A stretch of 64,000 bases of DNA, taken from positions 310,001-374,000 of the forward strand of contig NZ_CP102486.1 of NCBI RefSeq assembly GCF_026261605.1. Direction: 5' to 3'. The notes below the pieces were generated by a model that saw only the letters and a program-made list of their open reading frames with translations, was not told the DNA's origin and made no database searches. Within the stretch, counting starts at the first letter, position 1; each line of letters starts with the position of its first letter. A program made the position numbers and the translations under genes. The stretch is from Dechloromonas sp. A34. Its GTDB lineage: Bacteria; Pseudomonadota; Gammaproteobacteria; Burkholderiales; Rhodocyclaceae. Positions 37,357 through 47,029 of the stretch are shown here, piece by piece.

Positions 37357-38232
37357 TCAGGCGCGCCCGGCGGCGGCACAGATGGCGTCGGCGATCACGG
37401 CGCTGAGGGCGACCGGGAAATCGTGGCCCATGCCGGCGATCAGGCGCAGTTCGGCGCCCGCGATGTGGCGGGCGACATCCTCGCCGCAGGCGGCCGGGAT
37501 CAACTGGTCGGCGGCGCCGTGCACGACGACGGTGGGCGCCGTGATGGTTTGCAGCAGCGGGCGGCGGTCGCCGCTGGCGATGATCGCCGCGAGCTGGCGG
37601 CCGACGCCGCGCGGATCGAAATTGCGGTCGTATTCGGTGGCGAACATCCGGCGCAGGCGTTCACGTTCGGTGGGGTAGGCCGGGCTTTCCAGCGTCGCGT
37701 AACGCGCCATGCTGTCGGCGACGATGCTTTCCCGGTCGCGCTGGCGGGGCAGGGGGGCGAACAGCGCCGTGGCGGCAGCCGGTGTCGAGGACGGCAGGGC
37801 CGGGTTGCCGCTGCTCGACATGATGCTGGTCAGCGACCGCACGCGCGCCGGATAGCGCGCGGCGGCGATCTGGGCGATGGCGCCGCCCATCGAGGCGCCG
37901 ACCACGTGGGCGCGTTCGATGTCGAGCGCGTCGAGCAGGCCGATGCTGTCGGCGGCCATGTCGTCCAGCGTGTAGGGCACGGCGACCGGCTCGCCGCGCT
38001 GCAGGGCGCGCAGGTTGGGGACCGGGGTATCGTCGAAGTGGCTGGACAGGCCGCTGTCGCGGTTGTCGAAGCGGATCACCCGGTAGCCGCGGGCGACCAG
38101 CAGCTCGCAGAGCTCAAGGTTCCAGCGCGTCATCTGGCCGCCCAGGCCCATGATCAGCAGGATGGCCGGGGCGCGCTCGGGGCCGAAACTTTCGTATTCG
38201 AGGCGGATGCCGTTGGCGCGAACGGAAGCCAT
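37357..38232 (-). CDS. Alpha/beta hydrolase
   Basis: 291 residues, cytoplasmic. The nucleophile elbow GASMGG places the catalytic serine at 114; the oxyanion region is MGLGGQ; FDNRDSGLS (about 55-63) is typical of the family; the acid and histidine are expected in VVHGAADQLIP and GMGHDFP. The substrate is unknown. It lies between the GIY-YIG gene and the ClpX-like gene on the same strand with gaps of only a few bases. Confidence 0.9.
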   Translation of the reverse strand: MASVRANGIRLEYESFGPERAPAILLIMGLGGQMTRWNLELCELLVARGYRVIRFDNRDSGLSSHFDDTPVPNLRALQRGEPVAVPYTLDDMAADSIGLLDALDIERAHVVGASMGGAIAQIAAARYPARVRSLTSIMSSSGNPALPSSTPAAATALFAPLPRQRDRESIVADSMARYATLESPAYPTERERLRRMFATEYDRNFDPRGVGRQLAAIIASGDRRPLLQTITAPTVVVHGAADQLIPAACGEDVARHIAGAELRLIAGMGHDFPVALSAVIADAICAAAGRA

Positions 38233-38235
38233 GCT

Positions 38236-39240
38236 TTACGGGCTGCCCAGTGTCAATTCGGCCGGCTCGAACAGCGAGCGGATGGTCACCTGGCGGATCG
38301 CCGGATTGTCCGGCACGGCATAGAGCACGTCGGTCATCATCTCTTCGAAAATGCCGCGCAGGCTGCGCGCCCCTGCCTTGTACTCGATCGCCAGTTCGGC
38401 AATCTGGTGATAGACCTCGGCCTCGATGCGCAATTCGACGCCGTCGCTCCGCAGCATGGCGGCGAACTGTTTGGCGATGGCGTTTTTCGGCTCGGTCATG
38501 ATGCGGATCAGCATTTCCAGCGAGAGGTCCTGCAGGCGGGCGACGATCGGCAGGCGGCCGGCGAATTCGGGGATCAGGCCGAATTCGAGCAAGTCGGTGG
38601 GCTTGATGCGGGCATTCAGGCGTTCGAGGATCTGCTGGTCGTCGCCGCTGCCAGTCGAGATGAAGCCGAAGCTGTGGGTCTTGGTCAGGATGTTCTCGAG
38701 GCCGACGAAGGCGCCGCCGCAGATGAACAGGATGTGGGTGGTGTCGATGTGGCGGCCGTCCTTGAGGCGGACCGGCGCCCCTTCCATGATCTTGAGCAGC
38801 GCGTGCTGGACGCTTTCGCCGGAGGTGCCGCGCTGGTCGCCACCGACCGCCTTCAGCTTGTCGACCTCGTCGACGAAGACGATGCCGCGCTGGGCCAGCG
38901 CCAGGTCGCCGCCGGCGCGGTCGAGCAGGCGGTGGAGGATGGCCTCGATCTCGTCGCCGACGAACTGCGTCTGGGCGAGCGAGGTGGCGTCGGCGGTGAC
39001 GAAGGGCAGGTCGAGAATGCGGGCCAGGGTTTCGCAGAGCAGGGTCTTGCCGGTGCCGGTCGGGCCGATCAGCAGGATGTTGCTCTTGGTCAGTTCGACG
39101 CTGTCGAGACTGGGGCTGGCCGCCATGCGCCGGAAATGGGCGTAGATGGCGACGGCCAGCGTCTTCTTGGCCGCCTCCTGGCCGATCACGTGTTCGGAGA
39201 GCTGGCGGACCAGTTCGCTGGGTTTGAGCAGGGCGGGCAT
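38236..39240 (-). CDS. ClpX-like AAA+ ATPase without the zinc-binding domain
   Basis: 334 residues against about 420 for ClpX. The N-terminal zinc finger is missing and the protein begins at PSELVRQLSEHVIGQEAAKKTLAVAIY, the ClpX AAA+ start. Walker A GPTGTGKT (59-66), Walker B IVFVDEVDKL (120-129), a pore-loop-like FVGDE (93-97), and sensor regions EFAGRLPIVARLQDLS and GARSLRGIFEEMM are present. The ClpP-docking loop region reads HSFGFISTGSG, so an IGF-like tripeptide is altered to FGF. It is probably a specialised unfoldase; whether it binds ClpP is open. No clpP is adjacent. It lies 40 bases downstream of minE. Confidence 0.87.
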   Translation of the reverse strand: MPALLKPSELVRQLSEHVIGQEAAKKTLAVAIYAHFRRMAASPSLDSVELTKSNILLIGPTGTGKTLLCETLARILDLPFVTADATSLAQTQFVGDEIEAILHRLLDRAGGDLALAQRGIVFVDEVDKLKAVGGDQRGTSGESVQHALLKIMEGAPVRLKDGRHIDTTHILFICGGAFVGLENILTKTHSFGFISTGSGDDQQILERLNARIKPTDLLEFGLIPEFAGRLPIVARLQDLSLEMLIRIMTEPKNAIAKQFAAMLRSDGVELRIEAEVYHQIAELAIEYKAGARSLRGIFEEMMTDVLYAVPDNPAIRQVTIRSLFEPAELTLGSP

Positions 39241-39280
39241 CGGGGTTTCCTCGCGGCGGGATGCCCCGATGCTAGCCGCC

Positions 39281-39538
39281 TCAGGCCTTTTCGGGAAGAA
39301 CGATATTGACTTCGAGAACCTCGTAGTTGCCCTGCTTTTCCAGGGAAACGCGGATGTCCTCGGTGTTCACCTTGACGTACTTGGAGATCACGGCGATCAG
39401 TTCGCGCTGCAGGTCGGGCAGGAAATTGACGCTGCTGCCGCCGCCATCGCGCTCATGGGCGATGATCAGCTGCAGGCGCTCCTTGGCGACCTGGGCGGTT
39501 TTCGGCTGGTTGCCGAACAGTTTCTGGAGCCAGGACAT
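39281..39538 (-). CDS. minE: Cell division topological specificity factor MinE
   Basis: 85 residues, standard length. The N-terminal amphipathic segment [15 protein letters not shown] and the anti-MinCD region [16 protein letters not shown] are followed by the dimerisation domain [41 protein letters not shown]. It drives MinD off the membrane, giving pole-to-pole oscillation. Last gene of minCDE, one base after minD. Confidence 0.97.
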   Translation of the reverse strand: MSWLQKLFGNQPKTAQVAKERLQLIIAHERDGGGSSVNFLPDLQRELIAVISKYVKVNTEDIRVSLEKQGNYEVLEVNIVLPEKA

Positions 39539-39539
39539 G

Positions 39540-40355
39540 TCATTTGCCTCCGAACAGGCGCTTCAGCAGGCCCGGCTTGACGTAGTCCACGAAGCGCAGC
39601 GGCTTGTCCTCGCCGAGGAAGCGGCCGACCACGTCGTGATAGGCCTCGGCGGCGTCGGTTTCCTTCTGGTGGATGACCGGCGAGCCTTGGTTGGAGGCCT
39701 GCAGGACTTCTTCCGATTCCGGGATGACGCCGATGATGGGCACCCGCAGGATTTCCTGGATGTCCTTGTAGGAGAGCATTTCGCCGGCTTCGACGCGGGT
39801 CGGGTTGTAGCGGGTGATGAGCAGGTGTTCCTTGACCGGGTCGCGGCCTTCGATGGAACGCCGCGACTTGGCCTGCAGGATGCCGAGGATGCGGTCGGAG
39901 TCGCGCACCGAGGAGACTTCCGGATTGGTCACGACCAGGGCCTCGTCGGCGAAAGTCAGGGCCATCACGGCGCCGGATTCGATACCGGCCGGGGAGTCGC
40001 AGACGATGTACTCGAAGCCCTGGTGTTCCAGTTCCTTCAGCACTTTTTCGACGCCCTCTTCGGTCAGCGCATCCTTGTCGCGGGTCTGCGATGCCGGCAG
40101 CACATAGAGGTTGTCGGTGTGCTTGTCCTTGATCAGGGCCTGGGTCAGCGTCGCTTCGCCGTTGATGACGTTGATCAGGTCATAAACGACGCGGCGCTCG
40201 CAGCCCATGATCAGGTCGAGGTTGCGCAGGCCGACGTCGAAGTCGATGACGGCCGTCTTGAAGCCACGCTGGGCGAGGCCGGTGGAGAAGCTGGCGCTGG
40301 TGGTGGTCTTGCCGACCCCGCCTTTGCCCGAAGTTACGACGACGATTCTGGTCAC
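39540..40355 (-). CDS. minD: Septum site-determining ATPase MinD
   Basis: 271 residues, starting with GTG at 40355. Deviant Walker [11 protein letters not shown] lies near the N-terminus, and the C-terminal membrane-targeting helix is [11 protein letters not shown]. It recruits MinC to the membrane and is regulated by MinE. Confidence 0.98.
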   Translation of the reverse strand: MTRIVVVTSGKGGVGKTTTSASFSTGLAQRGFKTAVIDFDVGLRNLDLIMGCERRVVYDLINVINGEATLTQALIKDKHTDNLYVLPASQTRDKDALTEEGVEKVLKELEHQGFEYIVCDSPAGIESGAVMALTFADEALVVTNPEVSSVRDSDRILGILQAKSRRSIEGRDPVKEHLLITRYNPTRVEAGEMLSYKDIQEILRVPIIGVIPESEEVLQASNQGSPVIHQKETDAAEAYHDVVGRFLGEDKPLRFVDYVKPGLLKRLFGGK

Positions 40356-40388
40356 GGTGATTTCTCGCTGGGTTTTATAGGAATGGGT

Positions 40389-41144
40389 TTATCGAAGCGC
40401 CAGGGGCGCGATGTTCAGGCGGGCCTCGCCGCCGTCCTCGAGCAGGCTGACGGTGGCCGGCTGGCGGGCCAGTTCGGCCGGTACGCCGGCCTCAAAAGTG
40501 CGGTACAGCCCGGCCACCGAAACCAGTTCGGCCTCCAGGCTGGTCGTGAAGATGCGCGCCGTCTTGTCGCCGCTGGCGCCGGCCAGGGCGCGGCCGCGCA
40601 GCGGGGCATAGACGTGGATGTTGCCATCGGCGATCACTTCGGCGCCGGCGCTGACCATGGCCATCACGATCAGGTCGCTGCCTTTGGCATAGAAACGCTG
40701 GCCGGAGCGCAGCGGCTTGTCGAGGGTGACGGTGCGCGCTGCGGCTTCGGGCGCTGGGGCGGCGACCGGGGCAGGGGGCGGAGCGGGCGTCGGTTCGGGG
40801 GCTTCCGCCTTGGCGCGCGGCCGGCCCAGCGCATCGGCGCCGATGGTCGGCAGGCCGGCCTCGGCGGCGGCGCTCGCCAGGGCCTCGGGCAGGCCGCGGG
40901 TGGCCACGGCGTTCAGCCCGGAATTGCGCAGCAACTGGACGATGCCCGGCCAGTCCGCGGCCGCCGGCAAAGCCTCGGCCTGGCTGAAATCGAGCACCGA
41001 CAACTCGTTCTCGAAAAAGTCCGGGCTGTTGCCGGTCAATTCGGCGAGGGCCTGGTGCAGCTTGGCGGGGTCGGTGGTGCGCAGTTGCGCCTGAATGATC
41101 TTCAGCGTCGTGCCTTTGAACTGGATCGGTGAATCTTTTGCCAT
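40389..41144 (-). CDS. minC: Septum site-determining protein MinC
   Basis: 251 residues. The N-terminal FtsZ-inhibitory domain (1 to about 105), an Ala/Pro/Glu-rich linker (118-138), and a C-terminal beta-helix (139-251) with [48 protein letters not shown], which binds MinD. First gene of the minCDE operon; its promoter must lie in the region shared with the divergent TonB receptor gene. Confidence 0.96.
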   Translation of the reverse strand: MAKDSPIQFKGTTLKIIQAQLRTTDPAKLHQALAELTGNSPDFFENELSVLDFSQAEALPAAADWPGIVQLLRNSGLNAVATRGLPEALASAAAEAGLPTIGADALGRPRAKAEAPEPTPAPPPAPVAAPAPEAAARTVTLDKPLRSGQRFYAKGSDLIVMAMVSAGAEVIADGNIHVYAPLRGRALAGASGDKTARIFTTSLEAELVSVAGLYRTFEAGVPAELARQPATVSLLEDGGEARLNIAPLALR

Positions 41145-41235
41145 GCCTGCTGCGTATTTAGCCGAAAGGCGGCAATTATCCCATAGGCCGGCCAGGTAAA
41201 TGGAAAAACGCCGGTTGGCGGCCGGCCGGCGCCTT

Positions 41236-41268
41236 GCGACATAGTGTCGCGTGCGGCCTTATGCCGCA
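41236..41268. promoter_or_regulatory. Tandem palindromes between minC and the TonB receptor gene
   Basis: GCGACA-TAG-TGTCGC (41236-41250) is followed after one base by TGCGGC-CTTAT-GCCGCA (41252-41268). Both are perfect 6-bp inverted repeats. They lie about 70-100 bases upstream of the receptor ATG, a suitable place for a metal-responsive repressor. The regulator is unknown. Confidence 0.45.
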
Positions 41269-41334
41269 ATTTCGCCGCCGCCGGGCGACCTAAGATTCGC
41301 CCCCTAAAAGATTCCAAAACCAGAGGGGCGGTTG

Positions 41335-43512
41335 ATGCAAAACGAATCATCGGGGGCGCTACGACAGGGCGCGGCGAAACAACGGCAGGTCTGGCGCCAG
41401 TGGCTCGGCGTGCCGGTGGTGGCGGCCGGGGCACTGGCCGCTTCGGCGGCCCTGGCCGAGGAGGCGATCAAGCGGCTGGACGAAATTTCGGTTACCGCGA
41501 CGCGCGAGGCCCGGCTCTCGGCCGATGTGCCGCAAGCCATTGCGGTCGTCGGCAAGGAAGCGCTGGCCGACAAGAAGATGTTCAACGTCAAGGAAGCCCT
41601 GCAGGACATTCCGGGCGTGCTGATCGACAGCAAGAACGGCGGTTTCGACGCCCGTCTGATCATTCGTGGCGCCGGCCTCAAGGCTGCCTACGGCATACGG
41701 GAAATCATGGTGCTGCGCGACGGCGTGCCGCTCAGCGATCCGGACAGCTTTACCCGGCTCGACTTCGTCGATACCCAGGACATCGAGCGCATCGAAGTCG
41801 CCAAGGGGCCAGGCAACCTGTTCGCCACCGGCAGCACCGGCGGGGCGATCCAGATATTCTCCAAGTCGGTGTTCGACGATAGCGCCAACAGCCTGAAAGT
41901 CGGCCTCGGCAACCAGGGGACGCAGAACTACCACCTGCGCTATGGCGGCAAGATTGCCAAGGATCAGGCGCTGGCCCTGACCGTGACGCATCGCGAAGTG
42001 AATAACGACTGGCGCGCCTGGAACAAGTTCGATACCACCCAGTTGTCGCTGAAGCACGGCCTAGTGCTCAACGATGCGGACATCCTGGAAAGCGAAGCCT
42101 CCTATTCCGAGGCCAACATGCAACTGCCCGGCGCCATGGACAACACAGCGGCCAATGGCTATCTGTTCAACCGCTTCCGCGACAGCGGCAAGCAGGAGGG
42201 GACTTCCGAGGCATGGAAACATTCCGGGCGCTACTCCAAGGTCTGGTTCTTCAATTCCCGCCTCGAAATGCAGCGTGGCGACTTCACTTTCAAGCCCCGG
42301 CTCTATTACAACACCTGGTATCACTACCATCCGGTGACCGGCATCATCAACGAGTCGGAAAACTGGGTGTGGAATATTGGGGCCGATCTCGAAGCCAACT
42401 ACAAGCACCGCCAGGGCACGCTGGTCGGCGGTCTGACCGTGCGCCAGGAGCGCATCCCCGATTCGCGCAAGTACGAGTACCGCGACGTCACGAAGATCGC
42501 CGGCGGCCCGCAGGCCGGGCGGATCACCGCCACGCTGTCCGACGCCAAGGGTGCGCTGGCCGAAATCGACGAGGCGACGACGCTGCTCACCGGCCTCTAC
42601 CTGCAGGAGTCGTGGCGGCCGGGTGCGCGCTGGATCATCGACCTCGGCGCCCGTTACGACGTCGTCAGTTTCGAGGACGACAATTTGCAGTTGCGCAAGT
42701 ACGACTACGCCACCGGCAAGTACGTCGCCGGCGACGGGCGTACGCTGACCGACAAGACCTTCAGGCTGTTCGCCCCCAAGCTGGCCGCCAGCTACAAACT
42801 GAACGCCAGCCTGAACCTCTTCGCGATGGTCGCCCAGGCCGGCCAGATGCCGTCGTCAGGCGAACTGGCGGTCAATCCCGGCCTTGAGGCACCGCTGTCG
42901 ACCAACTACGAGCTCGGCCTCAAGGGGCGCGGAGAAAACTGGCAGGTCGATACCAGCATCTATTACAACCCGGTCGAGAAGGAGATCGTCCAGCAAAGTA
43001 ACGGCGGGGTAACCCATTACGTGAACGCCGGCCAGACCGACAAGCGTGGCTTCGAGATCGCCGGCCGGACGGCTCTGGCGCGGCAATGGGAAATCGGTGG
43101 TCATTACAGCTACGCCGACTACAGCTATCGCGAGTTCAGCGAGCCGGTGCGGGTCGGCGCCCTGACCGTCAATCAGGATCGCAGTGGCAAGGCGCTGCCC
43201 TTCATTCCGCGGCATCAGTATGGCGTCTTCGTCGGCTGGAAACATCAGGGCTGGCGCGCCCGGGTCGGGGCCAATAGTTGGGGCGAATACTGGCTGGACA
43301 ATGCCAACAGCGAGCAATACAAGGGCTGGGAATGGGTAACCAATGCCGCGCTCGGCTACCAGATCGGCAAGCACTCGCTGACCCTGAACGCCGACAACCT
43401 GTTCGATCAGCACTACGCCGCCGAAGTGAAGAAGGACACGACGAACCGCGTGACTTACACGGCCGCTGCGCCACGCACGGTGATGGTGACCTATCGCTAC
43501 GACTTCCGGTGA
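41335..43512 (+). CDS. TonB-dependent outer membrane receptor
   Basis: 725 residues from ATG 41335; TTG 41332 is also in frame, and GAGGGGCG is the binding site. A signal peptide ends near ASAALAEE. The TonB box region is LDEISVTATRE. The plug (about 50-165) has VKEALQDIPGVLIDS, IRGAG and IEVAKGPGNLFATGSTGGAIQI. The 22-strand barrel follows and ends YRYDFR with a terminal aromatic side chain one residue in. Substrate is probably a metal chelate, judged from the downstream NapH- and DUF4198-like genes (inference). It starts a four-gene operon. Confidence 0.92.
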   Translation: MQNESSGALRQGAAKQRQVWRQWLGVPVVAAGALAASAALAEEAIKRLDEISVTATREARLSADVPQAIAVVGKEALADKKMFNVKEALQDIPGVLIDSKNGGFDARLIIRGAGLKAAYGIREIMVLRDGVPLSDPDSFTRLDFVDTQDIERIEVAKGPGNLFATGSTGGAIQIFSKSVFDDSANSLKVGLGNQGTQNYHLRYGGKIAKDQALALTVTHREVNNDWRAWNKFDTTQLSLKHGLVLNDADILESEASYSEANMQLPGAMDNTAANGYLFNRFRDSGKQEGTSEAWKHSGRYSKVWFFNSRLEMQRGDFTFKPRLYYNTWYHYHPVTGIINESENWVWNIGADLEANYKHRQGTLVGGLTVRQERIPDSRKYEYRDVTKIAGGPQAGRITATLSDAKGALAEIDEATTLLTGLYLQESWRPGARWIIDLGARYDVVSFEDDNLQLRKYDYATGKYVAGDGRTLTDKTFRLFAPKLAASYKLNASLNLFAMVAQAGQMPSSGELAVNPGLEAPLSTNYELGLKGRGENWQVDTSIYYNPVEKEIVQQSNGGVTHYVNAGQTDKRGFEIAGRTALARQWEIGGHYSYADYSYREFSEPVRVGALTVNQDRSGKALPFIPRHQYGVFVGWKHQGWRARVGANSWGEYWLDNANSEQYKGWEWVTNAALGYQIGKHSLTLNADNLFDQHYAAEVKKDTTNRVTYTAAAPRTVMVTYRYDFR

Positions 43513-43520
43513 GCGGCGTC

Positions 43521-44390
43521 ATGCAACGCTATTCATTGCTCCTGTTGGCCAGCCTGCTGGCCGGCCCGGTCGCGGCGCAACACGAGCACGGCGGCACGAC
43601 GCCGGCGGCCGCCACGGCGCACCCCTGGACCCGGATGCCTCTGCTGCTGCCTGCCGGCGGCCGGGGCGAGCGCGCTGCGGCGCAGGTCAAGGCGGTCGGC
43701 ATCGCGGCCGAGGCGCTGAGCGTCCATGCTCCGGGCGGTCCGCCCGATGCCCGACAGCGCAATTTTCCGCTGACCGCCGAGGGCGCCAAGATCGCCAGCG
43801 CGGCGCCGAGCGTTGGCAACTATCACTGGCTGGTGGCGCGCGAGGCCAGTCCGGAGCTCGTCAAGGTCGCCTCGAGCGTCTGGTATTTCGGCAATCCCGG
43901 CCCGTCGCCGCGCGCCCTGCTCGGCGAACCGAAACACGAGCTGGAAATCGTCCCCGATCCGCTGCCGCGCGAACACGGCAGTTACCGGGAGAGCGAAAAG
44001 TGGCGCTTCGTGGTCCGTCTGCACGGTCAACCGCTGGCCAAGCAGCCGCTGACGCTGGAAACCGAGTTCGGCACGCGGACCACTTTCTTCACCGACTCGG
44101 CCGGCGTCGCCACCGTGCTCTTCCCGCGCGATTTCCGGCCGCCGCCTGCCGACGCGGAGGGCGGACGCGGCGGGCATGGCCGGCCGAGCGCCAAATTCGT
44201 GCTCAGCACCGAAACCGACCAGGGCGGACAGCGCTTCCTGACCGCCTTCAACCTGACCTACGGCCCCGATCCCGAGCGCGGGCGCAGCCTGGCCTGGGGG
44301 GCGGCCTTCTGCCTGGCCGGCATGGTCGCCGCGACGCCGCTGCTGCGCCGCCGTCCGGGCCAGCCGGGCAAGGAGTCTCGCGATGCTTAA
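43521..44390 (+). CDS. DUF4198/NikM-like exported protein with C-terminal membrane anchor
   Basis: 289 residues from ATG 43521, eight bases after the receptor stop. A signal peptide ends near GPVAAQ, followed by a His-containing HEHGG segment. The middle has a layout seen in DUF4198/NikM-like proteins: LEIVPDPLPREHGSYRESEKWRFVVRLHGQPLAKQPLTLETEFGTRTTFFTDSAGVATVLFPRD. A hydrophobic helix near residues 259-276 and a basic tail anchor it in the inner membrane. The family is linked to nickel/cobalt and other metal uptake. Its coding end overlaps the next gene by eight bases. Confidence 0.6.
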   Translation: MQRYSLLLLASLLAGPVAAQHEHGGTTPAAATAHPWTRMPLLLPAGGRGERAAAQVKAVGIAAEALSVHAPGGPPDARQRNFPLTAEGAKIASAAPSVGNYHWLVAREASPELVKVASSVWYFGNPGPSPRALLGEPKHELEIVPDPLPREHGSYRESEKWRFVVRLHGQPLAKQPLTLETEFGTRTTFFTDSAGVATVLFPRDFRPPPADAEGGRGGHGRPSAKFVLSTETDQGGQRFLTAFNLTYGPDPERGRSLAWGAAFCLAGMVAATPLLRRRPGQPGKESRDA

Positions 44391-45447
44391 AACCCTTTTT
44401 CCGACCCTGGGCCGCTTCCGGCTGAGCGTGCAGTTGCTGATGCTGATCGTCACCGTGTACGGCAGCCTGTTCGTCGGTAGCTACATGGCGGACAAGCTGT
44501 CCAATGCCTTGCCGGCCCTGTCTTGTGCCTACGACCAGATGAATGGCGGCTACTGCGTGCTGATCCCGACCCAGCACATCCTGCATCACCGAATCGGCGA
44601 GGCCATGGTGCGCGCCCAGCAGCTGACGCTGACCATGGTGCTGCCGCTGCTGCTCAGTTTCGCGGTCTTTTTCGCCTTCTTTTTCGTCCTCGGCAAGGCG
44701 TTCTGCGGCTGGATCTGTCCGCTCGGCACTCTGCAGGAGGTGCTGGGCCGGATCGGCCGGCGTTTCGGCATCGCGCCGCGCCGTTTCGCCGCCGGCGATC
44801 TCGGCCGGGTGCAGCGGGTGCGTCCAGTCAAGTGGCTGCTGCTGCTCGGCCTGGTCTTCCTCTTGCCTCTGCTCACCGGTCTCGGCGTGACACCGCATGC
44901 GCTCGGCAATCCGTATTGCGACGTCTGCCCGGCGCGCCTGGCGACGACGTTGCTCACCGGCAACACCGAGCAGTTTGCCGTGGCACTCGATGACAAGGTG
45001 AAATTCGCCCTCGGGGCGAGCGCCAATTTCCTTTTCGGCTTCATCGTGCTTGGCGCCCTGGCCATCCGCCAGCCCTTTTGCCGGATCTGCCCACTGCTCG
45101 CCTTCAACAGCCTGGCCCAGCGGCTGTCGCCGTTGCGCCTGCTCAAGACGCAGCAGTCCGCCTGCGGCAAATGCACGATCTGCAGCGAAGCCTGCCCGAT
45201 GGACATCCCGGAAATCTCGCAGCAGGAAGGGCGCAAGGCCTACAACGAGGACTGTACGCTGTGCGGGCGCTGTGCCGAATACTGTCCGCAGGACGGCAAT
45301 ATCCAGCTCAAATGGGGGCCGTTCGCGCTGTTTTCGTCGCGCCGCGCCTACTACAAGGCACGGATCGCCGGCGAACTGCCGGACGGCAGCGTCAAGCCGC
45401 TGCGCTTCGTGCGGGCGGTCGCGGCGCCTGCGAAACGCGATGCTTGA
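44383..45447 (+). CDS. NapH/CcoG-like 4Fe-4S membrane protein
   Basis: 354 residues. Four or five membrane helices carry the paired CxxxCP motifs GKAFCGWICPLGTLQE and RQPFCRICPLLAF, as in NapH and NosR. A C-terminal ferredoxin domain has two clusters in CGKCTICSEACPMDIPE and CTLCGRCAEYCPQDGN. Such proteins move electrons between quinol and a periplasmic or metal-reducing partner. With a TonB receptor upstream, reduction of an imported metal is plausible. The start overlaps the previous gene. Confidence 0.85.
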   Translation: MLKTLFPTLGRFRLSVQLLMLIVTVYGSLFVGSYMADKLSNALPALSCAYDQMNGGYCVLIPTQHILHHRIGEAMVRAQQLTLTMVLPLLLSFAVFFAFFFVLGKAFCGWICPLGTLQEVLGRIGRRFGIAPRRFAAGDLGRVQRVRPVKWLLLLGLVFLLPLLTGLGVTPHALGNPYCDVCPARLATTLLTGNTEQFAVALDDKVKFALGASANFLFGFIVLGALAIRQPFCRICPLLAFNSLAQRLSPLRLLKTQQSACGKCTICSEACPMDIPEISQQEGRKAYNEDCTLCGRCAEYCPQDGNIQLKWGPFALFSSRRAYYKARIAGELPDGSVKPLRFVRAVAAPAKRDA

Positions 45448-46123
45448 GCAGATCGCCACCGGAAACATCAGCCTGGCCACGGTCTGGCTGCTTGGGGTGT
45501 CGATGGGCCTGACCGCGTGCACGGTGACCTGCCTGCCCTTCATCGGCACCTGGACGCTCGGCCGGGCCAGCGGCCAGCGCGAGGCTTTCCTGCATACCGG
45601 CGTCTTTCTCGGCGGCCGGGTGTTCACCTATACCGTGCTGGCCACCGTCGCCGGCGCCGCCGGACTTGGCCTGGCCAAGGCCATGGGCAGCACCTGGGGC
45701 AATGCGCTGATCGGCGCGGCCAGCATCCTGGCCGGCCTCTGGTTGCTGCTCAAGCCGGCCGGCAAGACCTGTGCGCCAACGCCGGCCACGCCGGCGCTGG
45801 CGCCGCTCCGTTTTCACCGCCGGGGCGACAGCCTCCCGCCGCTGTTCTTCGGCGCGGCGCTGTCGCTGACCCCCTGCAACCCGCTCGCCTCCCTGCTTGC
45901 CCTCGCCGCCAATACCGGCAGCGCCGCGCAGGGCGCCGCCTACGGCCTGGCCTTCGGACTCGGCGCAGCGCTGACGCCGATCATCGTGCTCGTGCCGTTG
46001 GCTGGGCGCCTGGGCCGGGAAATCCGTGCCGGCCGCGCCTGGCTCGGTCGCTGGCTGGCCGTTGGCGCGGCGCTGGTGCTGATCGTCCTCGGCCTGCGGC
46101 GCCTGGTGCTGATGCTGGGCTGA
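45440..46123 (+). CDS. TauE/SafE- or CcdA-like six-TM membrane protein
   Basis: 227 residues from ATG 45440, overlapping the NapH-like gene. About six hydrophobic helices. Two cysteine-proline motifs sit in matching positions of an internal repeat: TACTVTCLPFIG near the N-terminus and LTPCNPLASL near the middle, as in DsbD/CcdA- and UreH-like families. It could pass thiol electrons or transport a metal or sulfite; sequence alone does not decide. It is the last gene of the TonB/metal operon. Confidence 0.7.
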   Translation: MLEQIATGNISLATVWLLGVSMGLTACTVTCLPFIGTWTLGRASGQREAFLHTGVFLGGRVFTYTVLATVAGAAGLGLAKAMGSTWGNALIGAASILAGLWLLLKPAGKTCAPTPATPALAPLRFHRRGDSLPPLFFGAALSLTPCNPLASLLALAANTGSAAQGAAYGLAFGLGAALTPIIVLVPLAGRLGREIRAGRAWLGRWLAVGAALVLIVLGLRRLVLMLG

Positions 46124-46270
46124 GCCTTGGCGGCCGGGCTGGCCGCGGGAAACTCTTCTGTTTGCTAAGCAGGTCTTCGGTTTTTTCGAAGGGTGGTTGA
46201 TGCACCGGGGGCTGGTTTGCGGCGCTGCGGCTCACTACAATGCCCGATCTAACGCCAACTGCCCATTCCC

Positions 46271-47029
46271 ATGCTCGAATTCCTGCTCGCCCCCGAAATC
46301 TGGATCGCCTTTTTCACGCTGACCGCGCTCGAACTGGTGCTCGGCATCGACAACATTATTTTCATCTCGATCCTGGTCGACAAGCTGCCCAAGGAAAAAC
46401 AGGAGTTGGCGCGACGGATCGGCCTGTTCCTGGCGATGTTCATGCGTATCGCCCTGTTGCTGGTGCTGTCGTGGATCGTCGGCCTGACCGCGCCGGTATT
46501 TACGCTGTTCGGCTTCGGTGTCTCCGGACGCGACCTGATCCTGATCGCCGGCGGCCTGTTCCTGATCTGGAAGAGTACCGGCGAGGTCCATCAACTGCTC
46601 GAGGGCGAGGAAGGCTCCGAGTCGCACAAGGTGGCCTCGAGCTTCGCCGGGGTCATCGCGCAGATCATCGTCATCGACCTGGTCTTTTCGCTGGACTCGA
46701 TCATCACCGCGGTCGGCATGGTCAGCGAGGTCGGCGTGATGATCGCCGCCGTCGTCGCCTCGGTCGGCCTGATGATGCTGTTCGCCAGCCATATCGGTCG
46801 CTTCGTCTCGGATCACCCGACGATCAAGATGCTGGCCCTGTCCTTCCTGGTCGTGGTCGGCGTCGTGCTGATTGCCGACGGCTTCGGCCACCATGTGCCG
46901 AAGGGCTACATCTACTTCGCGATGGCTTTCTCGGTCGGCGTCGAAATGCTCAACATCCGGATGCGCAAGAAGGGGCTGAAGCCGGTCGATCTGCGCGAAC
47001 CCTACGTCCGCGAGCAGGATCCGGCCTGA
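46271..47029 (+). CDS. TerC family membrane protein (YgdQ-like)
   Basis: 252 residues, seven or so helices. Family signature ELVLGIDNIIFISILVDKLP near the N-terminus and the repeated IDLVFSLDSIITAVGM in the middle; both aspartate motifs (GIDN, SLDS) are kept and are thought to bind a metal. TerC relatives export manganese or protect against metal and tellurite stress; no ter operon is present here. It precedes gpmI in the same direction. Confidence 0.92.
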   Translation: MLEFLLAPEIWIAFFTLTALELVLGIDNIIFISILVDKLPKEKQELARRIGLFLAMFMRIALLLVLSWIVGLTAPVFTLFGFGVSGRDLILIAGGLFLIWKSTGEVHQLLEGEEGSESHKVASSFAGVIAQIIVIDLVFSLDSIITAVGMVSEVGVMIAAVVASVGLMMLFASHIGRFVSDHPTIKMLALSFLVVVGVVLIADGFGHHVPKGYIYFAMAFSVGVEMLNIRMRKKGLKPVDLREPYVREQDPA

